Positions 40,054-50,931 of a stretch of 64,000 nucleotides of DNA are shown piece by piece (the stretch's first letter is position 1; each line of letters starts with the position of its first letter). Below the pieces are notes generated by a model that was given only the letters and a program-made list of their open reading frames with translations, was not told where the DNA came from and did not search any database. The DNA is from Pantoea phytobeneficialis (GTDB taxonomy: Bacteria; Pseudomonadota; Gammaproteobacteria; Enterobacterales; Enterobacteriaceae). The position numbers and the translations under genes are program-made. Where the stretch lies: contig NZ_CP024636.1 of NCBI RefSeq assembly GCF_009728735.1, forward strand, positions 575,586 to 639,585, read 5' to 3'.

Positions 40054-40557
40054 TTACAGGGTACGCAGCATACGCACTTCACAATCCACATGCCCGGTGC
40101 AGCCCATCGCGGTATCAATCAGGGTAAAACCCAGCGATTCATACAACTTAATGGCGCGCGTCAGGCTGGCGGTGGTTTCCAGATAGCAACGACGGAAACC
40201 TTGCTGGCGTGCATAATCCATCGCGCGTAGTGCCAGATCGCGGGCCAGGCCAAAACCACGCGCTTCCGGCAGAAAGTACATCTTCTGTAATTCACAAATA
40301 TCCGGCGCGCTACACGCCAGGGGTGCCACACCGCCGCCACCCAGCACTTTGCCCTGATGCTCGACAATCCAGTAAGCGCTGTTCGCCTCGCTGTACAATT
40401 CAAACAGCCGGTCCAGATTGGGATCAGACACGGTATAGCCTTTGTCAGCAGTCAGGCCGAACTCGGCAGAGACGTCGCGAATGACCCGAGCAATCAGCGG
40501 ATTATCGGCTGCGGTAATGGGACGTACCTGAAGATCCAGCGGGGTGACAGTGGTCAT
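40054..40557 (-). CDS. yjgM: GNAT-family N-acetyltransferase YjgM
   Basis: 167 aa, same as E. coli YjgM. GNAT fold with acetyl-CoA loop [10 protein letters not shown]; the conserved [13 protein letters not shown] and [12 protein letters not shown] blocks match the E. coli protein. Substrate not known to me with certainty. Start at 40557 (MTTV) chosen for length; an ATG two codons upstream is also possible. Confidence 0.88.
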   Translation of the reverse strand: MTTVTPLDLQVRPITAADNPLIARVIRDVSAEFGLTADKGYTVSDPNLDRLFELYSEANSAYWIVEHQGKVLGGGGVAPLACSAPDICELQKMYFLPEARGFGLARDLALRAMDYARQQGFRRCYLETTASLTRAIKLYESLGFTLIDTAMGCTGHVDCEVRMLRTL

Positions 40558-40575
40558 TAGCATCTCATCCGATAG

Positions 40576-40600
40576 AAAAAAGCCGGGCAGTGCCCGGCTT
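40576..40600 (-). terminator. Terminator of valS operon
   Basis: On the minus strand AGCCGGGC and GCCCGGCT pair with loop ACT, followed by a T-run. It lies 26 bp past the valS stop and before yjgM. Confidence 0.88.
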
Positions 40601-40625
40601 CGGTTAAGCAGTTGGCCTGAAGCGA

Positions 40626-43481
40626 TTACAATGCCGCAATCACGCCCTGCTGTTCAATCAGTTTTGCTTTTGATTGTTCCAGCTCAGCTGCACGTTCGCG
40701 CTCTTTCGCTACCACCGCTTCCGGTGCACGGGCAACAAAACCTTCGTTCGCCAGTTTGGTCTGGATCTTCTCGATTTCAACATCCAGCTTGGTCAGCTCT
40801 TTCGCCAGACGATCCAGCTCCGCTTCTTTGTTCACCAGATCCGCCATCGGAATCAGCAGTTCAGCGCCTTCAACGATCTTGGTCACCGATACCGGGCCTT
40901 TCTCGCCCGCAGGCAGGATGGTGAGGCTTTCCAGGCGTGCCAGACGCGACAGGAAGTTACGGTTCTCTTCCACGCGACGCAGCGCCGCCGGTGAGCAATC
41001 ACGCAGCAACACATCCAGCGGTTTGCTCAGGGCGATGTTCATCTCGGCGCGGATATTACGTACCGCGACGATAGCCTGCTTCATCCACTCGATATCCGCT
41101 TTCGCTTCCGCATCTTCTTTCGCCGCCTCGTACTGCGGGAACGGTTGCAGCATGATGGTGTCGTCGCTGATATTTTTCAGCACTTTGACACGCTGCCAGA
41201 TGGTTTCAGTGATAAACGGAATGACCGGATGTGCCAGGCGCAGCAACGCTTCCAGCACCGTCACCAGCGTGTTACGCGTGCCGCGCAGTTCCGCTTCGCT
41301 ACCGCTGTTCATCACTGGCTTGGTCAGCTCCAGATACCAGTCACAGAACTGGTTCCAGGTGAAGTCGTACAGCAGGTTGGCAGCGATATCGAAACGATAG
41401 CTATCCAGTGCTTCACGGTAGGCTTTTACGGTGCTGTTAAACTCGGTGAGGATCCAACGATCCGCCAGCGACAGCTTCATTTCGCCGCCATTCTGGCCGC
41501 AATCCTGATCTTCGGTGTTCATCAGCACAAAGCGGCTGGCGTTCCACAGCTTGTTACAGAAGTTGCGATAACCTTCGAGACGCTTCATGTCCCAGTTGAT
41601 GTCACGACCCGTCGAGGCCAGTGCCGCCAGGGTAAAGCGCAGCGCATCGGTGCCTGATGGGACGATGCCGTCCGGGAACTGCTTCTCGGTACGTTTACGG
41701 ATTTTATCAGCCAACTGCGGCTGCATCATGTTACCGGTACGTTTTTCCAGCAGATCTTCCAGTGAAATGCCGTCCACCATATCCAGCGGATCGATGACGT
41801 TACCCTTCGACTTGGACATTTTCTGTCCTTCTTCGTCGCGGATCAGACCAGTGATATACACGGTCTTGAACGGCACCTGCGGTTTGCCGTTTTCATCTTT
41901 CATGAAATGCATGGTCAGCATGATCATGCGGGCAATCCAGAAGAAGATGATGTCGAAGCCGCTCACCAGCACGCTGGTCGGGTGGAAGGTACGCAGCGCT
42001 TCGGTGTTCTCCGGCCAGCCGAGGGTTGAGAAGGTCCACAGGCCAGAAGAGAACCAGGTATCCAGCACGTCTTCGTCCTGGCGCAGCGCAACGTCAGCGC
42101 CAAGGTTGTTTTCCTGACGTACTTCTTCTTCAGTGCGACCGACATACACGTTGCCGTGATTGTCGTACCACGCCGGAATACGGTGGCCCCACCACAGTTG
42201 ACGGGAAATACACCAGTCCTGAATGTCGCGCATCCAGGAGAAATACATGTTTTCGTACTGCTTCGGCACGAACTGGATGTCGCCGTTTTCCACCGCTTCA
42301 ACCGCGACTTTTGCCAGCGGGGCAGTGCGCACATACCACTGGTCGGTCAGCATCGGCTCAATCACCACGCCGCCACGGTCGCCATAAGGTACGGTCAGAT
42401 CGTGAGGCTTGATCTCATCCAGCAGGCCGAGGGCGTCAATCGCCGCGACGATCGCTTTACGCGCAGCAAAACGTTCCATGTTCTGGAACTCAGCCGGGAT
42501 GGCGTTGCTGTAAACGTCAGTCTCTTCACCGTTAGTGTCGAGCACTTCCGCAGTGGTGCGGATGTCGCCGTCGAAGGTCAGGATGTTGATCATCGGCAGC
42601 GCATGGCGACGGCCAACTTCGTAGTCGTTGAAGTCGTGGGCCGGGGTGATCTTCACGCAGCCGGTGCCTTTTTCCATGTCGGCGTGTTCATCGCCAACGA
42701 TCGGAATACGACGGTCTACCAGCGGCAGGATCAGCTCTTTGCCGATCAGATCTTTATAACGTGGATCTTCCGGGTTGACGGCCACACCGGTATCGCCCAG
42801 CAGGGTTTCCGGGCGGGTGGTCGCGACCACCAGGTAATCTTTACCTTCCGCGGTTTTTGCGCCATCGGCCAGCGGGTAGCGGATGTGCCACATCGAACCT
42901 TTGGTTTCGCGGTTTTCAACTTCGAGGTCAGAAATCGCGGTACGCAGTTTCGGGTCCCAGTTTACCAGGCGCTTACCACGGTAAATCAGGTTCTCTTTAT
43001 ACAGGCGTACAAACACTTCTTTCACGGCATTGGAAAGCCCTTCATCCATAGTGAAGCGCTCGCGTTCCCAGTCAACGGAGTTGCCGAGGCGACGCATCTG
43101 ACGGGAGATATTGCCGCCTGATTCCGCTTTCCACTGCCAGATTTTGTCGATAAAGGCTTCGCGACCGTAATCCTGGCGCGTTTTGCCCTCTTCAGCCGCA
43201 ATTTTGCGCTCAACCACCATCTGGGTAGCGATACCCGCGTGGTCAGTACCCGCCTGCCACAGGGTGTTTTTGCCCTGCATGCGCTGGTAACGAATCATGG
43301 TGTCCATGATGGTTTGCTGGAAGGCGTGACCCATATGCAAGCTGCCGGTGACGTTCGGCGGCGGGATCATGATGCAAAAGCTTTCCTGGCTGGTGTCGCC
43401 ATTCGGTTTAAAGTAGCCCTGCTGTTCCCAGTGCTCGTAGAGCGGCTGCTCGATATCTTGCGGGTTATATGTCTTTTCCAT
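40626..43481 (-). CDS. valS: Valine--tRNA ligase
   Basis: 951 aa, same as E. coli. Class Ia synthetase. HIGH-type motif in [13 protein letters not shown] (about 42-54), the editing (CP1) domain in the middle, KMSKSKGN near 554, an anticodon-binding helical domain and a C-terminal coiled coil (about 885-950). Starts 5 bp after the holC stop, so pepA-holC-valS is an operon as in E. coli. Confidence 0.97.
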   Translation of the reverse strand: MEKTYNPQDIEQPLYEHWEQQGYFKPNGDTSQESFCIMIPPPNVTGSLHMGHAFQQTIMDTMIRYQRMQGKNTLWQAGTDHAGIATQMVVERKIAAEEGKTRQDYGREAFIDKIWQWKAESGGNISRQMRRLGNSVDWERERFTMDEGLSNAVKEVFVRLYKENLIYRGKRLVNWDPKLRTAISDLEVENRETKGSMWHIRYPLADGAKTAEGKDYLVVATTRPETLLGDTGVAVNPEDPRYKDLIGKELILPLVDRRIPIVGDEHADMEKGTGCVKITPAHDFNDYEVGRRHALPMINILTFDGDIRTTAEVLDTNGEETDVYSNAIPAEFQNMERFAARKAIVAAIDALGLLDEIKPHDLTVPYGDRGGVVIEPMLTDQWYVRTAPLAKVAVEAVENGDIQFVPKQYENMYFSWMRDIQDWCISRQLWWGHRIPAWYDNHGNVYVGRTEEEVRQENNLGADVALRQDEDVLDTWFSSGLWTFSTLGWPENTEALRTFHPTSVLVSGFDIIFFWIARMIMLTMHFMKDENGKPQVPFKTVYITGLIRDEEGQKMSKSKGNVIDPLDMVDGISLEDLLEKRTGNMMQPQLADKIRKRTEKQFPDGIVPSGTDALRFTLAALASTGRDINWDMKRLEGYRNFCNKLWNASRFVLMNTEDQDCGQNGGEMKLSLADRWILTEFNSTVKAYREALDSYRFDIAANLLYDFTWNQFCDWYLELTKPVMNSGSEAELRGTRNTLVTVLEALLRLAHPVIPFITETIWQRVKVLKNISDDTIMLQPFPQYEAAKEDAEAKADIEWMKQAIVAVRNIRAEMNIALSKPLDVLLRDCSPAALRRVEENRNFLSRLARLESLTILPAGEKGPVSVTKIVEGAELLIPMADLVNKEAELDRLAKELTKLDVEIEKIQTKLANEGFVARAPEAVVAKERERAAELEQSKAKLIEQQGVIAAL

Positions 43482-43486
43482 TTCTG

Positions 43487-43945
43487 CTATGTCGTTTGCG
43501 GCTGTGGTGGCGTCGCCGTATTCAATTGGAAGCCAACGCTGCGATACGCTTTATAGCGGTCACGCGCCAGCTGTTTCTGGGATTCTTCGTAAGGAACGAA
43601 GTCTATCACTTCATGGAAAGCAGTAGCAAAATCTGCGAACTGCGGCAGCAGGCTGATTAGCAAGTCGCGTGGCGAACTGCCGCGTCGTTGCGGCCAGGCC
43701 AACTCGACCGGTGCGCCATAACGCGGGCCTTCACCCGCAAGGTTATGCGGTACAAAGGCATTGGCCGGGCGCTGCCATAAGGCTTCATCCAGACGATTGG
43801 CCTGCTGTTCATCGGTGCAGGCAATCAGGATGCGTTTGCCGTCACGCCAGCGTGCTTCGGCCAAATCGCACACCAGCGCTTCAATGGCGCTCAGGCCGTC
43901 GCTGGCGGTATCGGACTCCATCACATAAAAGGTGGCGTTTTTCAT
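43487..43945 (-). CDS. holC: DNA polymerase III chi subunit HolC
   Basis: 152 aa (E. coli 147). Clamp-loader accessory subunit that links polymerase III holoenzyme to SSB. Conserved MKNATFYVM start, [20 protein letters not shown] and [19 protein letters not shown] are present. Between pepA and valS. Confidence 0.95.
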   Translation of the reverse strand: MKNATFYVMESDTASDGLSAIEALVCDLAEARWRDGKRILIACTDEQQANRLDEALWQRPANAFVPHNLAGEGPRYGAPVELAWPQRRGSSPRDLLISLLPQFADFATAFHEVIDFVPYEESQKQLARDRYKAYRSVGFQLNTATPPQPQTT

Positions 43946-44018
43946 GGCGGGCTAGATTCCATTAATGACATTGGGGCGCATTATGCGCCCCGGTTTTAAT
44001 TGCTGCACGTCGGATGCG

Positions 44019-45530
44019 TTAATCGTCGCCGTTCAGACCTGCACGGTTCAGCAGGAACTGCGACAGCAGCGGCACCGGGCGACCGGTTGCGCCTTTGGCT
44101 TTACCGGAGCGCCAGGCAGTACCGGCGATATCCAGGTGCGCCCAGTTAAATTTGCGCGCGAAGCGAGCCAGGAAGCACGCTGCGGTGATGGCACCACCCG
44201 GACGGCCGCCAATGTTTGCCATGTCGGCAAAATTGGATTCCAGCTGCTCCTGATATTCATCTGCCATCGGCAAGCGCCAGGCACGGTCGCCAGACTGCTC
44301 AGAGGCGCTGATCAACTCATGCGCCAACGGATTGTGGTTCGACAGCAGACCGCTGACATGATGACCCAGCGCAATCACGCAGGCACCGGTCAGGGTGGCG
44401 ACATCAATCACCACTTCAGGATCGAAGCGCTCAACATAAGTCAGGGCATCGCACAGCACCAGACGACCTTCGGCATCGGTGTTCAGCACTTCTACCGTCT
44501 GGCCTGACATGGTGGTCAGCACGTCACCCGGGCGCATCGAACGGCCATCAGGCATGTTTTCACAGCCTGCCAGCACCCCGACCACGTTCAGCGGCAGATT
44601 CAGTTCCGCCACCATGCGCATCACGCCATAGACCGACGCAGCGCCGCACATGTCGTACTTCATCTCGTCCATCGCTTCCGCCGGTTTGATCGAGATACCG
44701 CCGGAATCGAAGGTCAGGCCTTTACCGACCAGCACGATCGGGCGTTCGTCTGCGTTGCTGCTGCCTTTGTATTCAATCACCGACATCAGTGACTCATTCT
44801 GCGAACCCGCTCCGACGGCGAGATAGGCGTTCATCCCCAGCTCTTTCATCTGCTGTTCGCCGATGACGCGGGTGGTGACATTTTTGCTGAACGCATCCGC
44901 CAGTTGGCGTGCCTGCGACGCCAGATACGCGGCGTTACAAATATTTGGCGGCATGTTGCTGAGGTCTTTGGCCGCTTTAACGCCAGAGGCTACTGCCAGA
45001 CCATGCTGAATTGCGCGTTCACCGCTGGTCAGTTCACGACGTGTCGGCACGTTGAACACCAGTTTACGCAGCGGGCGGCGTGGCTCGACTTTGTTACTTT
45101 TCAGTTGATCAAAGTTGTAGAGCGCCTCTTTGGAGGTCTCCACCGCCTGGCGTACTTTCCAGTAGGTATTGCGGCCTTTGACGTGCAGTTCAGTCAGGAA
45201 GCATACCGCTTCCATTGAACCGGTATCATTCAGCGTGTTGATGGTCTTTTGAATTACCTGCTTGTACTGGCGCTCATCCAGTTCGCGTTCTTTGCCGCAG
45301 CCGATCAGCAGGATGCGCTCGGAAAGGATATTCGGCACATGGTGCAGCAGCAGTGTCTGGCCCACTTTACCCTCAAGCTCACCGCGGCGCAGCAGGGCGC
45401 TGATGTAACCGTCGCTGATCTTATCGAGCTGTTCGGCAATCGGTGAAAGACGACGCGGTTCGAAAACGCCAACCACAATGCAGGCGCTGCGTTGTTTTTC
45501 CGGGCTACCGCTTTTTACACTGAACTCCAT
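44019..45530 (-). CDS. pepA: Leucyl aminopeptidase PepA
   Basis: 503 aa, same as E. coli. Two-metal M17 aminopeptidase that is also a DNA-binding accessory factor for Xer recombination and carAB control. Metal-binding motifs [14 protein letters not shown] and [10 protein letters not shown] (near 350) are intact. Divergent from lptF. Confidence 0.97.
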   Translation of the reverse strand: MEFSVKSGSPEKQRSACIVVGVFEPRRLSPIAEQLDKISDGYISALLRRGELEGKVGQTLLLHHVPNILSERILLIGCGKERELDERQYKQVIQKTINTLNDTGSMEAVCFLTELHVKGRNTYWKVRQAVETSKEALYNFDQLKSNKVEPRRPLRKLVFNVPTRRELTSGERAIQHGLAVASGVKAAKDLSNMPPNICNAAYLASQARQLADAFSKNVTTRVIGEQQMKELGMNAYLAVGAGSQNESLMSVIEYKGSSNADERPIVLVGKGLTFDSGGISIKPAEAMDEMKYDMCGAASVYGVMRMVAELNLPLNVVGVLAGCENMPDGRSMRPGDVLTTMSGQTVEVLNTDAEGRLVLCDALTYVERFDPEVVIDVATLTGACVIALGHHVSGLLSNHNPLAHELISASEQSGDRAWRLPMADEYQEQLESNFADMANIGGRPGGAITAACFLARFARKFNWAHLDIAGTAWRSGKAKGATGRPVPLLSQFLLNRAGLNGDD

Positions 45531-45799
45531 GCACTCTCCTGAATCTTAAAGACAACGGCCTAAGCTGTCGTTAGAATGTAGCGCGCTCGTAACGCATTAA
45601 ATTTGTTGCGACGCCATGACATTTAAACGCCGGCGGTCATAATGAGTTAGGGTGGCAATGTGTTGTTTTTTCACCACCCGGACGCGTTTGTCATACTATT
45701 TTAGCTGCGATGACGGCCATTGATGAAGAAAAATGGCTGATAAGCGTTGAAACTAGCGATTTTCCTGCAAAAAGACAAGTTATCACAGGCGTACTAAGC

Positions 45800-46900
45800 G
45801 TGATCATCATTAGATATCTGGTTCGGGAAACGCTCAAAAGCCAGCTGGCTATCCTGTTCATCCTGCTACTGATCTTCTTTTGTCAGAAGTTAGTGAGGAT
45901 CCTGGGTGCCGCGGTGGATGGCGAGATCCCAACAAACCTGGTTCTGACATTGTTAGGACTTGGCGTGCCTGAAATGGCACAACTTATCCTGCCCCTAAGC
46001 CTGTTTCTGGCGATTTTAATGACCCTTGGGCGGCTGTACACCGAAAGTGAAATCACGGTGATGCATGCCTGTGGCCTGGGGAAAAGCGTGCTGGTTAAAT
46101 CAGCGATGATCCTGATGCTGCTCACCTCGATGGTGGCGGCGATTAACGTGATATGGCTGGGCCCCTGGTCTTCACGTTATCAGGATGAAGTGACGCAGAA
46201 TGCCAAAGCCAACCCCGGCGCGGCCGCGTTGGCGGCAGGGCAATTCCAGACCTCCAGCGACGGTAACGCGGTGTTGTTCGTTGAAAACGTGCGGGGTAAC
46301 ACCTTCGGCAACGTCTTCCTCGCCCAGTTGCGTCCAAAGGGGAATGCGCGACCTTCAGTGGTGCTGGCAGATAGCGGGCATATGGAGCAACGCCCGGACG
46401 GGTCACAAATTGTGACGCTGGATAAAGGCACGCGTTTTGAAGGGACCGCAATGTTGCGTGATTTCCGTATCACCGACTTTGTGAATTACCAGGCGCTGAT
46501 TGGCTACAAACAGGCGGTGCTGGATCCCAACGATGCTGAGCAGGCGGATATGCGCACGCTGTGGCAAAGCAAAGATCCTACCTTCACTGCCGAGCTGAAC
46601 TGGCGTCTGACGCTGGTGTTCTCAGTATTGGTGATGGCGTTGATGGTGGTGCCGCTTAGCGTGGTGAACCCGCGTCAGGGCCGTGTCCTGTCGATGTTAC
46701 CGGCGATGTTGCTGTATCTGATCTTCTTCCTGCTGCAAAGCTCGCTGAAATCAAACTCGGCGAAAGGGAAATTCGATCCAACCATCTGGATGTGGGTGGT
46801 GAACTTCGGTTACCTGGCACTGGCCGTCGGCCTGAACCTGTGGGATACGGTGCCGATGCGCCGCATCCGCGCCCGTTTTAGCCGTGGAGGGTCAGTGTGA
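45800..46900 (+). CDS. lptF: LPS export permease LptF
   Basis: 366 aa from a GTG start, same length as E. coli LptF. Six-helix subunit of the LptB2FG transporter that lifts LPS from the inner membrane; the periplasmic beta-jellyroll lies between helices 3 and 4 (about 120-265). The upstream open frame of 30 codons is not conserved, and VIIIRYLVRETLKSQ is the family start. Its stop overlaps the lptG start. Confidence 0.96.
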   Translation: MIIIRYLVRETLKSQLAILFILLLIFFCQKLVRILGAAVDGEIPTNLVLTLLGLGVPEMAQLILPLSLFLAILMTLGRLYTESEITVMHACGLGKSVLVKSAMILMLLTSMVAAINVIWLGPWSSRYQDEVTQNAKANPGAAALAAGQFQTSSDGNAVLFVENVRGNTFGNVFLAQLRPKGNARPSVVLADSGHMEQRPDGSQIVTLDKGTRFEGTAMLRDFRITDFVNYQALIGYKQAVLDPNDAEQADMRTLWQSKDPTFTAELNWRLTLVFSVLVMALMVVPLSVVNPRQGRVLSMLPAMLLYLIFFLLQSSLKSNSAKGKFDPTIWMWVVNFGYLALAVGLNLWDTVPMRRIRARFSRGGSV

Positions 46901-47976
46901 TGTTTAAGGTACTTGACCGGTATATCGGCAAAACCATTTTTAACACCATCATGATGACGCTGTTCATGCTGGTGTCGCTGTCGGGCATCATCAAGTTTGT
47001 CGATCAGCTACGTAAAACCGGGCAGGGCATGTATACCGCGCTGGATGCTGGGTACTACACCCTGCTCAGTGTGCCGAAAGATATTGAGATCTTCTTTCCG
47101 ATGGCGGCGTTGCTCGGGGCGTTGTTAGGTCTTGGCAATCTGGCGCAACGCAGCGAACTGGTGGTGATGCAGGCATCGGGTTTCACCCGGATGCAGGTAG
47201 CACTGGCGGTGATGAAAACCGCAATTCCGCTGGTGTTGCTGACCATGGCGATTGGTGAGTTTGTTGCGCCGCAGGGTGAGCAGATGGCACGAAACTACCG
47301 TGCGCAGCAGTTGTACGGCGGTGCACTGGTGTCGACGCAGAATGGTTTGTGGGCGAAAGACGGTAGCAGTTTCATCTATATCGAACGTATCAAGGGCGAT
47401 AACCAGATTGATGGCGTCAGCATCTACAACTTCAACGATCAACGTCGCCTGTTGAGCGTTCGTTATGCAGCGACTGCCACCTGGGATAAAACGAAGAAAC
47501 TTTGGGTGCTGTCCCAGGTGGATGAGTCGGACCTGAAAGATGCGAAGCAGATTACCGGTTCACAAAGCCTGAGCGGTGAATGGAAGACCAACCTGACGCC
47601 AGACAAGCTGGGTGTGGTTGCGCTGGACCCGGACGCGCTGTCGATTCGCGGGCTTTACAACTACAGCAAGTACCTCAAACAAAGTGGACAAGAGGCGGGA
47701 CGTTATCAGCTCAACATGTGGAGCAAAATCTTCCAGCCGCTCTCGGTGGCGGTGATGATGCTGATGGCGTTGTCGTTTATCTTTGGACCGTTGCGTAGCG
47801 TGTCGATGGGGGTACGTGTCGTAACCGGCATCAGCTTTGGTTTCCTGTTCTACGTGCTGGATCAGATTTTCGGTCCGTTGAGTCTGGTGTATGGTATCCC
47901 ACCGATTCTCGGGGCGATTCTGCCGAGCGCGGCGTTCTTCGCCATCAGCCTGTTTTTGATGTTGAAACGTCGTTAA
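46900..47976 (+). CDS. lptG: LPS export permease LptG
   Basis: 358 aa from ATG (E. coli 360). Partner of LptF with the same fold: three helices, a periplasmic jellyroll (about 120-265), three helices. VLDRYIGKTIF and FGPLRSVSMGVRVVTGISFGF are conserved. A GTG one codon earlier gives a four-base overlap with lptF; the ATG overlaps it by one base and has GGAGG eight bases upstream. Confidence 0.95.
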   Translation: MFKVLDRYIGKTIFNTIMMTLFMLVSLSGIIKFVDQLRKTGQGMYTALDAGYYTLLSVPKDIEIFFPMAALLGALLGLGNLAQRSELVVMQASGFTRMQVALAVMKTAIPLVLLTMAIGEFVAPQGEQMARNYRAQQLYGGALVSTQNGLWAKDGSSFIYIERIKGDNQIDGVSIYNFNDQRRLLSVRYAATATWDKTKKLWVLSQVDESDLKDAKQITGSQSLSGEWKTNLTPDKLGVVALDPDALSIRGLYNYSKYLKQSGQEAGRYQLNMWSKIFQPLSVAVMMLMALSFIFGPLRSVSMGVRVVTGISFGFLFYVLDQIFGPLSLVYGIPPILGAILPSAAFFAISLFLMLKRR

Positions 47977-47987
47977 GCACCATCCCC

Positions 47988-48015
47988 GTAGCGGCGCGAT
48001 AAATCGCGCCGCTAC
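47988..48015. repeat. Single GCGCGAT palindrome, copy 4
   Basis: One 28-bp perfect palindrome (GTAGCGGCGCGAT, AA centre, reverse complement) between the convergent lptG and yjiN. Its last bases carry the yjiN stop codon. Confidence 0.92.
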
Positions 48016-49295
48016 GGGAGCGTCAAATATCTCATCAACATTGGCAACTGCGACAACAAATACAGCACCAGACCAATCGAACCGCCCACCAGCGTGCCGT
48101 TGATACGAATAAACTGTAAATCACGGCCAATATTCAGCTCAATCTGCTGCGACATTTCGCGCGCATCCCAGCTTTTAACCGTGTCACTGATGTGGCGTGT
48201 CAGAAACTGGGCAAACTCCGGTGCGACGCTACGTGCGGCATCTTCCAGATGCTGATTCATTGAGGTGCGCAGCGCCTGGTCAGCGGCAAGCGTTTCACCC
48301 AACCACAACGCAGCCAGTCGAACGCGTTCCTGCACACGCGAGTTGTCGCTGCGCAAATCCTCCTTCAGCCAGCCGCGTAAATCCTGCCACAGTTCACCAA
48401 TGTAGCGATTCAGCGACTCATCTTCCTTCAGCCAGCTTTTGATCACCTCAGCGCGTTCGGCCATCTCAGGATCGTTTTTCAGCTTCACAATCAGCCGCTC
48501 CACCGCGCGGTTAAAACCGAGGCGAAATTCGTGGCCCTGATCAAGCGCCACCTCATCCAAAATCGAATCGACGGCGTTAGCCACCAGCTCGGCGCTGTGC
48601 TCGCCCAACCACTCGGTGGGTAACACTTTGGCCTTGATTGGATGCTCGCGTTTCAGCCAGCGCACAATCTGCATGGCGATAAACTCCCGCGTGCCGGGCT
48701 TGTGCAGGATACGCAGCAGTTGCTGCACCGCCGCATCCAGCAGCTCCTGATGGCGGTTGTTTTTGGTCAGGCTTTCCAGCAGCAGCGCGCTGGATTGGGT
48801 GAGGTCAACCTTGTCGAGCGCGCGATGTACCGCCCGACGCAGAAACTGCTGAATACGCGCATCGTCGGTAAGGTCGAGAAAGCCGCGCATCACCTGCAAC
48901 AGATGGCGGCCAATGCGATCGGCATTACCGGGCGCATTCAGCCACTGCGCCAGCATCTGCGAAGGGTCGTGACGACGAATCAGGGCCAGCAGCGAATCGG
49001 TATCGAGGAATTTTTCCTGCACAAAGCGGCCAAGGTTTTCGCCGATGCGATCCTTATTACGCGGGATGATCGCGGTGTGACGTGAAATAAAGGGCACCGG
49101 CACGCGGCGAAACAGCGCCACCACCGCGAACCAGTCGGCCAGCGCACCGACCATCGCCGCTTCGGCAATGGCTTTAACGCCACTGACCCAAAAGTTGGGC
49201 GGCAGAAACAGCGTAATGACAAAAATCGCGGCGGCAATCAGCAGCAGCGACAGCGCCAGACGTTTGCTCCGTTTCAGTTGTTGATGTTTATCCAT
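48012..49295 (-). CDS. yjiN: DUF445 membrane protein YjiN
   Basis: 427 aa (E. coli YjiN 426). DUF445 family with one or two N-terminal membrane segments (about 13-45, [15 protein letters not shown] just after), a long helical soluble region and a C-terminal hydrophobic helix ([17 protein letters not shown]). Function unknown. AGGAG sits six bases before the ATG. The final codons and TAG stop lie inside the palindromic repeat at 47988-48015. Confidence 0.88.
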   Translation of the reverse strand: MDKHQQLKRSKRLALSLLLIAAAIFVITLFLPPNFWVSGVKAIAEAAMVGALADWFAVVALFRRVPVPFISRHTAIIPRNKDRIGENLGRFVQEKFLDTDSLLALIRRHDPSQMLAQWLNAPGNADRIGRHLLQVMRGFLDLTDDARIQQFLRRAVHRALDKVDLTQSSALLLESLTKNNRHQELLDAAVQQLLRILHKPGTREFIAMQIVRWLKREHPIKAKVLPTEWLGEHSAELVANAVDSILDEVALDQGHEFRLGFNRAVERLIVKLKNDPEMAERAEVIKSWLKEDESLNRYIGELWQDLRGWLKEDLRSDNSRVQERVRLAALWLGETLAADQALRTSMNQHLEDAARSVAPEFAQFLTRHISDTVKSWDAREMSQQIELNIGRDLQFIRINGTLVGGSIGLVLYLLSQLPMLMRYLTLP

Positions 49296-49305
49296 TAACT
49301 GCTCC

Positions 49306-50808
49306 TTAACGACGACGCCCTCCCAACAGGCTACCCAACACGCCGCGAATGATTTGATTAGTGACCTGCCGTGCGGCGCTTTTTGCCATCGTCTGTACCA
49401 CCCCATCACGCTTGCCGCCGCGCGGGCCGGTACTGCCAAACAGAATATCTTTCAGGCCGCCGAGAATGCCGTCATCCACCGCCACATTGTTGCCTTTCGC
49501 TGCGGGGGCATTGGCCTGATCGGTGGCAACCTGCACCCCTTTTTGTAGCATCTCGAAGGCAGATTCACGATCGACTTCGCTGTCGTATTTACCGTACAAC
49601 GGCGAGTGGTTAATCAGGCCATTACGTTCATCACTGCTGACTGGCCCCATGCGGGAACCGGGCGCAATCACCATCGCACGTTCCACTATCGACGGGCTGC
49701 CTTTTTCATCGAGGAAGGAGATTAACGCCTCGCCAGTCCCCAGCGCCTGAATGGCCTCGACGGTATTAAACGCCGGGTTGGCACGCATGGTGTCGGCCGC
49801 CGTTTTCAGCGCTTTCTGATCTTTCGGGGTAAAGGCGCGCAGTGCATGCTGCACACGGTTGCCGAGTTGGCCCAACACGCTGTCGGGAATATCGGCGGGA
49901 TTCTGCGTGACAAAATAGACGCCAACGCCTTTCGAGCGAATCAGGCGAATCACCTGTTCAACCTTCTCCAGCAGCACCGCGGGCGCGTCGTTAAACAGCA
50001 GATGCGCCTCATCAAAGAAGAACACCATTTTTGGCTTCTCAAGATCGCCCGCTTCGGGTAATTGTTCATACAATTCTGCCAGTAGCCACAGTAGGCTGGT
50101 GGCGTAGAGTTTTGGCAGTTGATAGAGCTTTTCGGCGGAGAGGATGTTGATAAAACCTTTGCCCTGATCGTCGCAACGCATCCAGTCGCGAATATCCAGC
50201 ATCGGTTCACCAAAGAAATGCTCAGCACCCTGCTGCTCCAGCGTCAGCAGGCCACGCTGAATTGCGCCGACCGAGGCGCTATTGATGTTGCCATATTGCG
50301 TCTGGAATTCTTTAGCGTTGTCGCCGATGTATTGCGTCATAGCGCGCAAATCTTTGAAATCCAGCAGCAACAGGCCCTGATCGTCGGCGATGCGGAAGAT
50401 GATTTGCAGTACGCCGCTCTGGATGTCATTGAGGTTGAGCAAACGCGCCAGCAGCAGCGGGCCAACATCCGAGACGGTGGCGCGCACCGGATGGCCTTGC
50501 TCGCCAAAGATATCCCACAACATCACCGGATTGGATTGAGGTTGCCAGTCGGTCACGCCGATTTTCGCCAGCCGAGCCAGCAGTTTCTCCGAACCTTCGC
50601 CCTCAGCGGCGATACCCGTCAGATCGCCTTTCACATCGGCCATAAACACCGGTACGCCAATGGAGGAGAAGGATTCTGCCAGTTTTTGCAGCGTGACGGT
50701 TTTACCGGTGCCGGTCGCGCCGGCAATCAGGCCGTGGCGGTTCGCCATGTTTGGCAGCAGTTGCAGTTTCACTTCCGGGGTTTGGGCAATCAACAACGGG
50801 GTGGTCAT
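49306..50808 (-). CDS. yjgR: HerA/DUF853-family ATPase YjgR
   Basis: 500 aa, same as E. coli YjgR. FtsK/HerA-type P-loop ATPase: Walker A GATGTGKT (30-37), Walker B VFFFDEAH near 258, and a Gly-rich C-terminal tail (GSLLGGRRR). Cellular role not established. Stops 10 bp before the yjiN ATG, so probably co-transcribed. Confidence 0.92.
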   Translation of the reverse strand: MTTPLLIAQTPEVKLQLLPNMANRHGLIAGATGTGKTVTLQKLAESFSSIGVPVFMADVKGDLTGIAAEGEGSEKLLARLAKIGVTDWQPQSNPVMLWDIFGEQGHPVRATVSDVGPLLLARLLNLNDIQSGVLQIIFRIADDQGLLLLDFKDLRAMTQYIGDNAKEFQTQYGNINSASVGAIQRGLLTLEQQGAEHFFGEPMLDIRDWMRCDDQGKGFINILSAEKLYQLPKLYATSLLWLLAELYEQLPEAGDLEKPKMVFFFDEAHLLFNDAPAVLLEKVEQVIRLIRSKGVGVYFVTQNPADIPDSVLGQLGNRVQHALRAFTPKDQKALKTAADTMRANPAFNTVEAIQALGTGEALISFLDEKGSPSIVERAMVIAPGSRMGPVSSDERNGLINHSPLYGKYDSEVDRESAFEMLQKGVQVATDQANAPAAKGNNVAVDDGILGGLKDILFGSTGPRGGKRDGVVQTMAKSAARQVTNQIIRGVLGSLLGGRRR

Positions 50809-50866
50809 GATTTTTCTCTCTCAGGCAAGCGGTGATGCCTGAAAGGATAGCAAACGTCGACCAGGC

Positions 50867-50923
50867 GTAGCGGCGCGATTCTTTATCGTCTGCGAAAAGA
50901 TGCGCGATAAATCGCGCCGCTAC
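50867..50923. repeat. GCGCGAT-type palindromic repeat pair, copy 5
   Basis: A left arm GTAGCGGCGCGAT (50867) followed by a diverged stretch and a full right arm GCGCGATAAATCGCGCCGC ending at 50923. Between the yjgR start and the 3' end of the binding-protein gene. Confidence 0.85.
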
Positions 50924-50931
50924 GGGACAGG

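Noticed and set aside
42156..43121. 321-codon open frame on the plus strand
   Set aside because: Antisense shadow of valS.
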